From the NCBI GenBank assembly GCA_040218415.1, contig JAVJRN010000037.1, forward strand, positions 1 to 43,422: a stretch of 43,422 nt of DNA. The letters are read 5' to 3'. Source of the DNA: JAVJRN01 sp040218415 (lineage in GTDB: Bacteria > Bacteroidota > Bacteroidia > Cytophagales > Cyclobacteriaceae). The notes under the pieces were generated by a model. That model had not been told where the DNA came from and ran no database searches. It was given only the letters and a program-made list of their open reading frames with translations. Positions 17,530 through 26,341 of the stretch are shown here, piece by piece; the first letter of the stretch is position 1; every line of letters begins with the position of its first letter. Made by a program: the position numbers and the translations under genes.

Positions 17530-18108
17530 CTAAGATACCAATTTCTCAATTAACTGGATGATAATATGAATAACTTTGATGTGAATTTCTTGAATTCTAT
17601 CTGCATGACCAAAGTGAGGCACCCGGATTTCTACCTGTGCAAGTGCCGCTAGCTTTCCACCGTCTTTCCCGGTTAAGGCCACCACCTTCATGCCTTTCTC
17701 TTTTGCCGCGATGGCTGCATTGATCATGTTTTCGGAGTTTCCAGAAGTACTGATCGCCAATAAAACATCTTCTTTTTTACCTAAAGCTTCAATATATCTA
17801 CTAAAAATCTCCTTAAAACCATAATCGTTGGCAACACAGGTCATGTGTGTAGGGTCTGAGATAGATACCGCTGGCAATGGCCTTCTTCTGTCGCGAAATT
17901 GGCCTGTCATTTCCTCTGCAAAGTGCATCGCATCAGCATGCGAGCCTCCATTTCCGCAACTAATTATTTTACCTCCAGTGTTGATACTGTCGACCATTAC
18001 TCTGGCAGCTTTATCTATTTGCTGAAGGTTTTTTTCTTTCGAAATAAAAGTATTGAGAACTAATAATGCTTCATTCAGCTCGTGCCGAATGGTCTCATCG
18101 ATCGTCAT
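17530..18108 (-). CDS. gmhA: phosphoheptose isomerase GmhA
   Basis: GmhA converts sedoheptulose 7-phosphate to D-glycero-D-manno-heptose 7-phosphate, the first step toward LPS core heptose. The 192-residue protein has the SIS fold with SCGNGGSHADAMHFAEEMTG, the phosphate-binding STSGNS and the C-terminal HFGHADRIQEIHIKVIHI, matching the enterobacterial enzyme closely. The ATG at 18108 is chosen because MTIDETIRHELNEA aligns with the known N-terminus; in-frame starts up to 18186 run deep into the upstream gene. It overlaps the small membrane protein gene by 14 nt. Confidence 0.95.
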   Translation of the reverse strand: MTIDETIRHELNEALLVLNTFISKEKNLQQIDKAARVMVDSINTGGKIISCGNGGSHADAMHFAEEMTGQFRDRRRPLPAVSISDPTHMTCVANDYGFKEIFSRYIEALGKKEDVLLAISTSGNSENMINAAIAAKEKGMKVVALTGKDGGKLAALAQVEIRVPHFGHADRIQEIHIKVIHIIIQLIEKLVS

Positions 18109-18472
18109 CTTCGTCATCATCACCATCTTCTTCGTCTGGAATGTCAAAAGATTCAGGCATATCGAGTTTCGGAGCAGACTGTTCATTTTGATCGTAGAGC
18201 TTTGCTTTGAGGTTAACCAGCTCCTTCTGCGCCTCTTTCACTTTTTTTCTTAGCGCAATAATCTGAAAATTTTCCAAAGCAAACTCTGCCAACATCAATA
18301 TTGAGATGAATAAAAATCCACCTAGGGCATAATTTGGAAGCTTTCTAAGCGTGGCAAAATCCATTTTATCCAAATAAGCATCCATATTGATAATAATATC
18401 CAGACTGAAATACATGACCACTAAGGCTGTAATCAAAAAAATGGGATAGAAGAAGAGTTTAAATTTTTTCAT
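18095..18472 (-). CDS. small two-segment membrane protein with coiled coil and acidic tail
   Basis: A 125-residue protein of unknown function. It has two hydrophobic segments (about residues 7-28 and 48-66), a coiled-coil stretch (LRKKVKEAQKELVNLKAKLYDQ) and a very acidic C-terminus (DEEDGDDDEDDD). The arrangement resembles LapA-like proteins but is not a clear match. Its 3' end overlaps gmhA, which suggests joint translation within the remB-like to yifB run. Confidence 0.7.
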   Translation of the reverse strand: MKKFKLFFYPIFLITALVVMYFSLDIIINMDAYLDKMDFATLRKLPNYALGGFLFISILMLAEFALENFQIIALRKKVKEAQKELVNLKAKLYDQNEQSAPKLDMPESFDIPDEEDGDDDEDDDR

Positions 18473-18540
18473 TATTCGTCAAAGGTCGGAAATTTTAGAA
18501 ATAAAATAATGCTTATTAGATAAACGGGATTATTTTTCAC

Positions 18541-20364
18541 TTAGACTGATTGCATCTTAGTTAATCTTTTGTAAAGTCCGTTTTTTTCAATGAGCGAATC
18601 GTGTGTTCCTTGTTCTACAATTTTTCCGTGCGCTAATACATAGATACGATTCGCTTGTTGAATAGTGCTCAATCTATGTGAAATAACAAGTGTGGTTCTA
18701 TTTTTCATCAATTTAAAAACGGCTTCTTGCACCAGCTTTTCAGACTCAGAATCTAAGGAAGAAGTGGCCTCATCCAAAATAAGAATCGGTGGGTTTTTTA
18801 AAATTGCCCGCGCAATACAAATTCTTTGTCGCTGACCTCCGCTGAGTTTTTCGCCACGCTCCCCAATACTCGTTTGGTATCCTTCTTCCAGATTTTCAAT
18901 GAAATCATGTGCGTTGGCAACCTTTGCTGCGGTGATCAGCTTTTCTTCCGAAATATTTTCCAACCCAAAAGTGATATTATTAGCTATGGTATCATTGAAT
19001 AGGATAGATTCTTGAGTCACGACACCCATCAAGTTTCTTAAGTTTTCAATGTTGACCGATTTGAGATCAAGCCCATCAATGAAAATATGACCGCCGGAAG
19101 GATCGTAAAATCGTGGGATGAGATCTGAAATAGTCGTTTTTCCGCTTCCAGAAGCTCCAACCAAAGCGACAACTTCCCCTTTTTTTATCTCAATATTAAT
19201 ATTTTCAATCACCAGAGCATTGTCATAGCGAAAGGACACTTGATTGAAAACAATCGACTTTTCAAAAAATGTTAACGGTAATGGGTTTTGTGGTGAAATT
19301 ATTTTGGACTTGGTATCCATCAATTGAAACACTCTTTCGGCGGATGCTATGCCACGATTGATGTTGCTGAAAGAGGAGGAAAGGGATTTTGCCGGATTGA
19401 GTACTTGTGAAAACAAAATCAAAAAGCCGATAAACTGAGCTGCTCCTAGGTCAGAGGAGCTATTAAGCACCATAGAACCTCCTATTAATAGAATGAGTGA
19501 CAACACAGCAACACCTAAAAATTCGGACACTGGACTTGCCAAGTTAAACCTGGAAATTATCTGAAAATTGTTTTTTCCATACTCGTCGATTTCTTTTTCA
19601 AACCTGTCTTGGACATGCTTTTTCGCAGCAAAAGCCTTAATGATGCGCATGCCTGAAATGGCCTCATCGAGTAGGTTATTTACTCTACCCAGTGATTCTT
19701 GCGCTTTCTTGGCTCGTTTCTTCAATTTTCGTGCGATAACGGAAATAGCTCCGCCAGCCAGCGGAATAAGCAATAATGTGTATAGTGTGAGTTCAGCAGA
19801 GATCGTGAACAAAGCCATGAAGTAACCAATTATCAAAAGAGGTTCTTTCAACACAACTTTTATGGTTGCCACGATGGATTGCTCCACTTCTTGCACGTCA
19901 GTGGCCATTCTTGAAATGAGATCTCCTTTTTTATTATTGGTAAAATAGCTTTGATCAAAACAAAGAATGGATTGAAAGGCCGCCTTTCGCAAGTTGGTAA
20001 TGACCTTGACGCGAGTATGAGCAATGATCAAAGAAGCTAGGAACCGAAAGCTATTGGCTAAAAGAACCGAACATAAAATGGCAATACAGATGTAAGTCAA
20101 TGCGGACGTTTCGCCTTGGGTTTTTATCAAAAAAACCAACTGAGAATAAAAAAGCGCACGGAAATATTCAACGGTAAAACTAAAATTGGGCGATTCGGCG
20201 ACCATGGAGCTATCTACCTGATCAAATAATACTTGTAAAAGCGGGATTAATGTGGTGAAGTTAACCACACTAAAAAGTGTTGCTAGTACCGTTAAAAAAG
20301 TATACACTGGAATACTAAGACCAAAAGGCCTGGCAAAAGAGAATATACGGAGAAAGGTTTTCAT
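18541..20364 (-). CDS. MsbA-like ABC exporter (fused permease and ATPase)
   Basis: A 607-residue half-transporter that would work as a homodimer in the inner membrane. The N-terminal six-helix exporter domain spans about residues 20-320. The nucleotide-binding domain follows, with Walker A GASGSGKTT, signature LSGGQRQR, Walker B ILILDEATSSLD and the switch histidine in VISHRLST. The family includes lipid A flippases such as MsbA and many drug or lipid exporters. Proximity to gmhA hints at envelope glycolipid export, but the substrate is not shown by sequence. Confidence 0.92.
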   Translation of the reverse strand: MKTFLRIFSFARPFGLSIPVYTFLTVLATLFSVVNFTTLIPLLQVLFDQVDSSMVAESPNFSFTVEYFRALFYSQLVFLIKTQGETSALTYICIAILCSVLLANSFRFLASLIIAHTRVKVITNLRKAAFQSILCFDQSYFTNNKKGDLISRMATDVQEVEQSIVATIKVVLKEPLLIIGYFMALFTISAELTLYTLLLIPLAGGAISVIARKLKKRAKKAQESLGRVNNLLDEAISGMRIIKAFAAKKHVQDRFEKEIDEYGKNNFQIISRFNLASPVSEFLGVAVLSLILLIGGSMVLNSSSDLGAAQFIGFLILFSQVLNPAKSLSSSFSNINRGIASAERVFQLMDTKSKIISPQNPLPLTFFEKSIVFNQVSFRYDNALVIENINIEIKKGEVVALVGASGSGKTTISDLIPRFYDPSGGHIFIDGLDLKSVNIENLRNLMGVVTQESILFNDTIANNITFGLENISEEKLITAAKVANAHDFIENLEEGYQTSIGERGEKLSGGQRQRICIARAILKNPPILILDEATSSLDSESEKLVQEAVFKLMKNRTTLVISHRLSTIQQANRIYVLAHGKIVEQGTHDSLIEKNGLYKRLTKMQSV

Positions 20365-20406
20365 GTTGAATGGGATATTCTCTTGATCTCTCTCAAGCTG
20401 TGTTTC

Positions 20407-22074
20407 TTAAAATAAATAAGACCTCCCCGGAAAATTACATCTTAATGTTAGCCCCAAAATAGTGGTGGAATTTTCGGCAGGAATAACCTGCGCCTTTTCA
20501 CTCCTATACGTTGCAGTGATGTCCAAAGTCGTATTATGTTTCCAAAAATAAGACAATACACCTTGAAACATGAGCAAATCGGTAGTATTACCATTGCCGA
20601 TGCTAATTCCTCGATAGTCGTTTACTGGTCTGTCGTTATAAGATCGCTGAATGTTGCGTCCATAGCTAGCCGAATCCAGATCATCACCATATTGGGCGGC
20701 TAGAAATGTTCCTGTGACTTTCCATTTTGAAAATGGCTGGTAACTCGCTTTAAACAAGAGTTCCTTGAAGTTAGCGCCTAGTGGATGTGCCAACGGCGTA
20801 TTATAATGTGTATAGCTGGTGAAATAATCATCGTGAGCATAAGTATAGGGTCTTGCTGCATTGTACTCCGCTTGCATATTGAAATTATCAATACCAAGTA
20901 CATCAAAATACTTCGCGCCAAGTTGAAAAGCTTGCTTGCTCCCCCACCAACCCGTACGATCTAGCAACTCACTCACCACCATTTCATCAATGACCAATTG
21001 GCCATACAAGGACGCGGTTCTCCAAAGATTCCATTTAAAATCTAGGCCAATAATTACATTGTCGGAGCTTCCTGCTTGCTGCTCAAGCGCCAGATAAAAG
21101 ATGACTGGGTTTAAGTATTCTGCTTTAATATTTGACCCTCCCAAGGAGTCGGCTCTTCCGAAAATGACGGATTCAAATAGACCTATGTTGAAATTGTCGG
21201 TGAGATCTATTCCAAGTCTATGAAATGAAAGAAACTTTTGTGGAAACTCTTCTACGCCTAAAAGGCCAAATTCTCCGCCGGCAGTTTGTGCCACAAGCTG
21301 TGCAAAAATGTTGGTATATTGAATCTTCCAAACATCTGCCGTTACTCTGAGATAAGGATAATTATTCCCAAAATCGGAGAGAATCATGGACCGAATACCG
21401 TCACCAACAAAATGCTTTCCATAGCCTACCTGTGCACCAATATGCTTGGATACATTAAAGTCGATGTAACCCTGAGTTCTTAAAAAATCTACCCCGGTTG
21501 TCTCATATTGCTTCCAAAAACCTTCATAAGGAATGGCTAGCGTAGAATCTGTGAAGTTTTTGACATACCCTGGATATCTTGCCTGATTTTCATTGATCAA
21601 AGTATAGAAAGATACCTTTTCATCTATGGTGCCACGCAGCTCCACCCCCCTGTAATTTTGAAAAAGTGTTTCATCTTGAAAGCTTTCTTGTCCGCCTCCA
21701 AAAAGCAAGACTGGATTGAGATGTAAGTTGAACGATTCCCCCGAATAAGAGATAAGATCAGAAGGATACTTATAAAACTTATTCCAAAGTGGTTTTTTTG
21801 AGGCTTTTACAGAATCTAAATATTCTCGAGATTCCAGCTTCAAATATTCAAAGTTTGCACGATCTGCGGCGTTCGATTCAAACTCAAAATCGTTGAGCGC
21901 ATTTGCTGTTTTTCTACGAGAAATAGGCTTTACTGTCGAAAAAAAGCTTTTTTCACCTTTGACATCAAGCTCATCGATAATTTCGTAAGCGCGCTGGTTG
22001 AGGGGATAGTCTGTCGATTGCGACACGGCAAAAAAGCCACAAACCAGCAAGAAAAAACGAATAATGTATTTCAC
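20407..22074 (-). CDS. RemB/Wzi-like outer-membrane beta-barrel protein
   Basis: A 555-residue protein with a Sec signal peptide (MKYIIRFFLLVCGFFAVSQS). A periplasmic N-terminal helical part (PLNQRAYEIIDEL...) is followed by a long barrel with many aromatic alternating strands, ending in a terminal Phe (GRSYLF). It resembles the capsule assembly Wzi family and, within Bacteroidota, the gliding protein RemB. The mobility link is an inference from family resemblance. It is the first gene of a minus-strand run leading into the ABC exporter (42 bp), small membrane protein, gmhA and yifB. Confidence 0.75.
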   Translation of the reverse strand: MKYIIRFFLLVCGFFAVSQSTDYPLNQRAYEIIDELDVKGEKSFFSTVKPISRRKTANALNDFEFESNAADRANFEYLKLESREYLDSVKASKKPLWNKFYKYPSDLISYSGESFNLHLNPVLLFGGGQESFQDETLFQNYRGVELRGTIDEKVSFYTLINENQARYPGYVKNFTDSTLAIPYEGFWKQYETTGVDFLRTQGYIDFNVSKHIGAQVGYGKHFVGDGIRSMILSDFGNNYPYLRVTADVWKIQYTNIFAQLVAQTAGGEFGLLGVEEFPQKFLSFHRLGIDLTDNFNIGLFESVIFGRADSLGGSNIKAEYLNPVIFYLALEQQAGSSDNVIIGLDFKWNLWRTASLYGQLVIDEMVVSELLDRTGWWGSKQAFQLGAKYFDVLGIDNFNMQAEYNAARPYTYAHDDYFTSYTHYNTPLAHPLGANFKELLFKASYQPFSKWKVTGTFLAAQYGDDLDSASYGRNIQRSYNDRPVNDYRGISIGNGNTTDLLMFQGVLSYFWKHNTTLDITATYRSEKAQVIPAENSTTILGLTLRCNFPGRSYLF

Positions 22075-22120
22075 AATGGTAAAAATATAGATTCAAATAT
22101 GAGAAATTACTAATTTATTC

Positions 22121-22128
22121 TATCTTTG
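22121..22128 (+). promoter_or_regulatory. -7 element for the L31 gene
   Basis: TATCTTTG matches TAnnTTTG exactly and is followed by CA, as is common at Bacteroidota start sites. It sits 31 nt before the L31 start codon, predicting a short leader of about 20-25 nt. No strong -33 box is seen. Confidence 0.55.
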
Positions 22129-22158
22129 CAATCCTTTTTAAAAGAAAGAGCGAAGATT

Positions 22159-22404
22159 ATGAAAAAGGAGATTCATCCGGAATATAGAGAAGTAGTATTT
22201 TTTGACACTACAAGTGATTTCAAATTCATGACTAAGTCTACCATGACTAGTGAAGAAACAATAAAATGGGAAGATGGTAACGAATACCCTGTGGTTAAAA
22301 TAGAGGTTAGTTCTGCATCACATCCATTCTACACAGGTAAAAATATCCTATTGGATACTGCTGGTAGAGTTGAGAAATTCAACAAAAAGTACAAAAAGAA
22401 ATAA
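22159..22404 (+). CDS. rpmE2: 50S ribosomal protein L31, type B
   Basis: An 81-residue L31 of the zinc-independent type: it starts MKKEIHPEYREVVFFD and contains no cysteine, unlike the C+ zinc-ribbon form. The downstream part HPFYTGKNILLDTAGRVEKF is family-typical. The ATG at 22159 is used; a longer in-frame start at 22126 would begin within the promoter. It is followed by a strong terminator. Confidence 0.96.
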   Translation: MKKEIHPEYREVVFFDTTSDFKFMTKSTMTSEETIKWEDGNEYPVVKIEVSSASHPFYTGKNILLDTAGRVEKFNKKYKKK

Positions 22405-22429
22405 GAGACTTTTCTTTCAAGATATCAAG

Positions 22430-22459
22430 AAGTCTTCAGCTAATCCTGAAGACTTTTTT
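22430..22459 (+). terminator. intrinsic terminator after rpmE2
   Basis: AAGTCTTCAG and CTGAAGACTT form a perfect 10-bp stem around a 6-nt loop, directly followed by TTTT. It ends 11 nt before the start of the next gene, so that gene may rely on read-through or on a promoter hidden in this hairpin region. Confidence 0.8.
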
Positions 22460-22470
22460 ATTTTTACCCT

Positions 22471-23643
22471 ATGCAGATTCAGTTCGTTGATCAATCAAAA
22501 GCGCGTACCAAGCTTTTCCCTCTCACTTATACACGGCCTGTGGCTGATTTGCGTGTTGGGTTTTTAAAAATTTTTGAGAAATGGATTAAAACGCTCCAAG
22601 CCTCCTCACACGGTTATCATACTGAATCTTACCTAAGTCGCAAGTTTCCCTCTTGTGATAGTCCCACGTTATTTATTTATGATGGACTAATGCCAAACCC
22701 AACACTTATTGCTGCAATCAAGTCATTGCCTGCTAGGACGAAGCTCATTTTTAATGAGGAGGTTTTAGCATCAACAGCCAAACTTGATCTTTGCGACAAT
22801 GCCATAACGTATTCGGGGGAAGTAAATAAAATCGTATATCCCTGGGATATTTTCGGACAAAATGGAGCGGAAATAAAAAGCGACTTTGACTTGCTCACCG
22901 AGGGCCGAGCCTGTCAGCCCATTGATGATCCTCACACGAGGACTTATGGTGATCAGATTTTCTTGGAAAAAGGAGTAAAAATAAAAGCAGCTATTTTAAA
23001 TGCTGAAAGTGGACCCATTTATCTAGGAGCTGATACTGAAGTTGGTGAAGGTGCAATCATTCGGGGACCTTTTGCATTGTGTGATCAGAGCGTTATCAGT
23101 ATGGCCGCTAAAATTAGAGGTGGCACTACTGTGGGGCCATATTCTAAAGTTGGCGGAGAAGTCTCCAATGCTGTTATTCAAGGATATTCCAACAAGGGTC
23201 ATGATGGATTTTTAGGCAATTCGGTACTTGGTGAGTGGTGTAATCTAGGCGCTGACACCAATAACTCGAACTTAAAAAATAATTACACCAACGTAAAAAT
23301 GTGGGATTTTGAAAACAACCGTTTTCAGGATAGCGGTTTGCAATTTTGCGGGCTCATTATGGGCGATCATTCTAAGTGTGGAATCAATACCATGTTTAAT
23401 ACAGGAACCACTGTGGGTGTTTCTGCCAATATTTTTGGTGAAGGTTTTCCTAGAACTATTATCCCTTCTTTTTCATGGGGAGGATCATCTGGTTTTTCTA
23501 CTTATAAACTCAATAAGGTCTGTGAGCTTGCGGAGCTGGTAATGAGTAGAAGACAAGTTGTTTTTGATGAAATAGAAAAAGATATTTTACAACACATCTT
23601 TGAGATAACATCTGATCAAAGAATCTGGGAAAAAGCAGATTAG
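22471..23643 (+). CDS. GlmU-like putative sugar nucleotidyltransferase
   Basis: A 390-residue protein of the GlmU-related family found in Bacteroidota. The N-terminal part has the diagnostic RPVADLRVGFLKIFEKW near residues 24-40. The C-terminal half is a left-handed beta helix with hexapeptide repeats (IYLGADTEVGEGAIIRG, VISMAAKIRGGTTVGP, GLIMGDHSKCGINTMF). Family members are thought to transfer a nucleotidyl group to a sugar phosphate and perhaps acylate. The substrate is not visible here. It lies directly after rpmE2, a frequent neighbour. Confidence 0.87.
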   Translation: MQIQFVDQSKARTKLFPLTYTRPVADLRVGFLKIFEKWIKTLQASSHGYHTESYLSRKFPSCDSPTLFIYDGLMPNPTLIAAIKSLPARTKLIFNEEVLASTAKLDLCDNAITYSGEVNKIVYPWDIFGQNGAEIKSDFDLLTEGRACQPIDDPHTRTYGDQIFLEKGVKIKAAILNAESGPIYLGADTEVGEGAIIRGPFALCDQSVISMAAKIRGGTTVGPYSKVGGEVSNAVIQGYSNKGHDGFLGNSVLGEWCNLGADTNNSNLKNNYTNVKMWDFENNRFQDSGLQFCGLIMGDHSKCGINTMFNTGTTVGVSANIFGEGFPRTIIPSFSWGGSSGFSTYKLNKVCELAELVMSRRQVVFDEIEKDILQHIFEITSDQRIWEKAD

Positions 23644-23684
23644 ACGATTGGCAAAGTTTAAGTTTCATACTCATTTACAGTAGA

Positions 23685-23709
23685 CCGTATCGATTCAAGA
23701 TCGTGACGG
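23685..23709 (+). terminator. hairpin with T-rich tail after the GlmU-like gene
   Basis: CCGTATCGAT pairs with ATCGTGACGG (8 pairs with a 2x2 internal mismatch) around TCAAG. It is followed by CTTTTGTGTTTT. It probably ends transcription of the GlmU-like gene before holB. Confidence 0.4.
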
Positions 23710-23838
23710 CTTTTGTGTTTTATACTTGAACCCTGAATGGAGGATTACATTAATTCCTCAATTGAGCTAACAATTCTTTTTGCACAGATATTCAGGTTAA
23801 CTTTAGCCGATTTTAAAATCCGAACAGATCGAAAAAAA

Positions 23839-24963
23839 ATGCAGTTTGCGGACATTCCTGGATTAGCCGATATCAAGAAGTCATTATTGTCTTCCTTCAC
23901 CAACAACCATATTGCTCATGCTCAAATGTTTTCGAGTGTCGTAGGAGGAGGAGGTTTGCCTTTGGCTTTGGCTTTCACCACTTTTTTACTTTGTGAAAAC
24001 AAACAAGAAAATGATGCCTGCGGCCAATGTGCCAACTGTCAAAAAATGAATCGAATGGTACACCCTGATGTTCATTTTTACTATCCGAAAATCTCTTCCA
24101 CAAAAAGCAGTGAATACGACAAGCAAGTAGCCGAAACGTTAAAAACGTGGAGATCTTTTGCTTCGGAAACTCCCTATAGCAATCTTGATGATTGGATCAA
24201 CAAGGCTGGTTATGAAAATAAGCAAGTGCTAATATCCAAAGAAGACAGTCGGCGGATGATCAAAACGGTAAGCATGAAAGCTTTTGAAGGTGGTTTTAAA
24301 ATTGTCATTATTTGGTGTCCAGAGCTGATGCATCCTTCGGCGGCCAATGGCATTTTGAAAATCTTGGAAGAGCCACCTACTCAAACGATTTACCTTTTGG
24401 TTTCTTATGACTATGAGAAGCTATTGACCACCATTAAATCACGTACTCAACTTTTTGTCGTCCCTCCTTTTGAGCAAGAAGACATCCAAAAATACTTGGA
24501 AAACAAACTCCATCTGGCTCAAGATGTCGCTTTTCCAGCGAGCCAAAGAGCACGCGGAAGTATCGGATTGGCCATAGAGGAAGCCAATACGCAATATGAG
24601 CTTTCTTATACAGATTTTCGAGAGTGGATGCTCCTGTGTTTACGTCGGGATTATAGTAGCTTGGTTGCGCGCAGTGAAGATTTTGCTAAGAAAAGCAAAC
24701 CGCTTCAACGCCAAGAATTGGATATAAGTATTGAACTATTGAGAGAGGCACTACTTGCCTTGGTTGATCCTGATTTGGTAAGCAAACGAGACGAAGAGAA
24801 AGACTTTTTAATAAAATTTTCAAGCACTGTTGATCCCAACATGTTAGAAAAAAGCTACTTTCTAATGTCTGAGGCACTGCAGCACTTGGGCAGAAATGCG
24901 AGTGCAAAAATCACCTATTTGCAACTGTCGCTAGCTATTAGCGGCCTTATCGCACGAAAATGA
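23839..24963 (+). CDS. holB: DNA polymerase III delta-prime subunit
   Basis: A clamp-loader subunit of the replicative polymerase. The protein is 374 residues from the ATG at 23839, chosen because MQFADIPGLADIKKSL begins the conserved fold; an in-frame start at 23737 would add 34 unmatched residues. It has the zinc-binding Cys group CGQCANCQKM, the segment KIVIIWCPELMHPSAANGILKILEEP typical of the family and the sensor-like KSRTQ. The P-loop is degenerate, as is normal for delta-prime. It overlaps the next gene by 4 nt (ATGA). Confidence 0.92.
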   Translation: MQFADIPGLADIKKSLLSSFTNNHIAHAQMFSSVVGGGGLPLALAFTTFLLCENKQENDACGQCANCQKMNRMVHPDVHFYYPKISSTKSSEYDKQVAETLKTWRSFASETPYSNLDDWINKAGYENKQVLISKEDSRRMIKTVSMKAFEGGFKIVIIWCPELMHPSAANGILKILEEPPTQTIYLLVSYDYEKLLTTIKSRTQLFVVPPFEQEDIQKYLENKLHLAQDVAFPASQRARGSIGLAIEEANTQYELSYTDFREWMLLCLRRDYSSLVARSEDFAKKSKPLQRQELDISIELLREALLALVDPDLVSKRDEEKDFLIKFSSTVDPNMLEKSYFLMSEALQHLGRNASAKITYLQLSLAISGLIARK

Positions 24964-25379
24964 AAAAATTGAGAACAATTGGAAGGCAAGATGTTGTCAA
25001 CTTGCCAGAGTTTGATTTGCAAAATGTACAAGCTAAAGTGGATACAGGGGCTTATACTTCAAGCATTCATTGTACAAACGTTAAATTGCAGGATGGAATA
25101 TTACTTTTTACCATTCCCATCGGCGGAAAAAAGGTCTACAAAAAAGAAAAGTTCATCACCAAAAAAATCAGAAGCTCTAATGGAAAATCAGAGCATCGTT
25201 ATGTAATCACTTCAAATATCCAACTTTTCGGTAAAATCTATAAAATCAACTTTTCCCTTTCTGATAGGAGTAAGATGAAAAATCCGATCCTCATTGGCCG
25301 AAGGTTTCTGAAGAACAAATTTCTAGTAGATGTCGCCGAGAAAAACCTTTCTTTTGAGCATAAATCCCCCTTCTCTTGA
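24960..25379 (+). CDS. RimB-like retropepsin-type protease (RimK-associated)
   Basis: A 139-residue protein of the family labelled ATP-dependent zinc protease or RimB. The active-site motif is VDTGAYTSSIH (about residues 28-38), a D-T-G motif like that of retroviral aspartic proteases. The C-terminal half carries NPILIGRRFLKNKFLVDV, equivalent to the second conserved block. In the Rim system RimK adds glutamates to ribosomal protein S6 and RimB is thought to remove or process them. The adjacent rimK supports this role. Its start overlaps the holB stop. Confidence 0.85.
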   Translation: MKKLRTIGRQDVVNLPEFDLQNVQAKVDTGAYTSSIHCTNVKLQDGILLFTIPIGGKKVYKKEKFITKKIRSSNGKSEHRYVITSNIQLFGKIYKINFSLSDRSKMKNPILIGRRFLKNKFLVDVAEKNLSFEHKSPFS

Positions 25380-25397
25380 GCTATTTATTTAGCTCAA
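25376..25397 (+). other. intercistronic stem-loop between the RimB-like gene and rimK
   Basis: TTGAGCTA and TAGCTCAA form a perfect 8-bp stem around TTTATT, and the stop codon of the RimB-like gene is inside the left arm. No T-run follows, so an mRNA-stabilising, attenuating or processing hairpin is more likely than a terminator. Confidence 0.4.
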
Positions 25398-25438
25398 CCA
25401 TAAGGGAATAAATCATCATTTATAAAAAACATTGAAAA

Positions 25439-26341
25439 ATGAAAATTGCCATTTTATCAAGAAAAGAATCACTTTACTCAACGAAAAGACTCAAAATCGC
25501 CGCTGAAGCCAAAGGGCATGAAGTCTATGTCATTGATCACCTAAAATGTGATATTGTCATAGACAAAGGCGTGTTAGAGATATATTACCAAGGAGAGCCC
25601 CTAGAAGGTTTTAATGCGATTATCCCGAGAATAGGTGCATCGGTTACTTTTTATGGTACTGCCGTAGTACGTCAATTCGAAATGATGAATGTTTTTAGCG
25701 CATGCAAGTCTTTGGCTATTACAAGATCAAGAGACAAGCTCAGGAGTTTACAAATGTTGGCCGCCGCAGATCTTGGTTTACCAAGAACAGCCTTTACCAA
25801 CTACTCCAAAGAGGAAAAACAAATTGTGCAAAAAGTAGGGGGCGCGCCACTAATTATTAAACTTTTGGAAGGTACACAAGGCTTGGGTGTGGTACTAGCA
25901 GAAACCATGAAGGCAGCAAAATCAGTGATTGAAGCATTTCACGGATTGAAGGCTAGAATAATTGTTCAAGAATTTATCAAAGAGGCCAAAGCCGCCGACA
26001 TTCGTGCATTCATCGTGGATGGCGAAGTAGTGGGAGCCATGAAAAGACAAGGAAAGGAAGGCGAGTTCAGGTCTAACCTGCACAGAGGAGGCACATCCGA
26101 ACTCATCAAACTATCGAGAGCGGAAAAAGCAGCTGCCATCAAAGCTGCCGCAACTATGGGACTTGGTATTGCCGGAGTAGATATGCTACAATCAGAAAGA
26201 GGTCCTTTAATTTTGGAAGTAAATAGCTCCCCTGGGCTTGAAGGAATTGAGGCCGCAACAGGAAAGGATATTGCTGGGAAAATTATAGCATACGTAGAGA
26301 ATAACTATTTGAAAACGAGAGGTTCCAAGAAAAATGCCTAA
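25439..26341 (+). CDS. rimK: RimK, ribosomal protein S6 glutamate ligase (ATP-grasp)
   Basis: RimK adds glutamate residues to the C-terminus of ribosomal protein S6 using ATP. The 300-residue protein has a normal ATP-grasp layout: N-terminal pre-ATP domain, TRSRDKLRSLQMLA, the ATP-binding loop LLEGTQGLGV (about residue 141), the central VQEFIKEAKAADIRAF and the metal-binding end ILEVNSSPGLEGIE. It follows the RimB-like gene by 59 bp and overlaps hemC by 8 nt. Confidence 0.95.
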   Translation: MKIAILSRKESLYSTKRLKIAAEAKGHEVYVIDHLKCDIVIDKGVLEIYYQGEPLEGFNAIIPRIGASVTFYGTAVVRQFEMMNVFSACKSLAITRSRDKLRSLQMLAAADLGLPRTAFTNYSKEEKQIVQKVGGAPLIIKLLEGTQGLGVVLAETMKAAKSVIEAFHGLKARIIVQEFIKEAKAADIRAFIVDGEVVGAMKRQGKEGEFRSNLHRGGTSELIKLSRAEKAAAIKAAATMGLGIAGVDMLQSERGPLILEVNSSPGLEGIEAATGKDIAGKIIAYVENNYLKTRGSKKNA

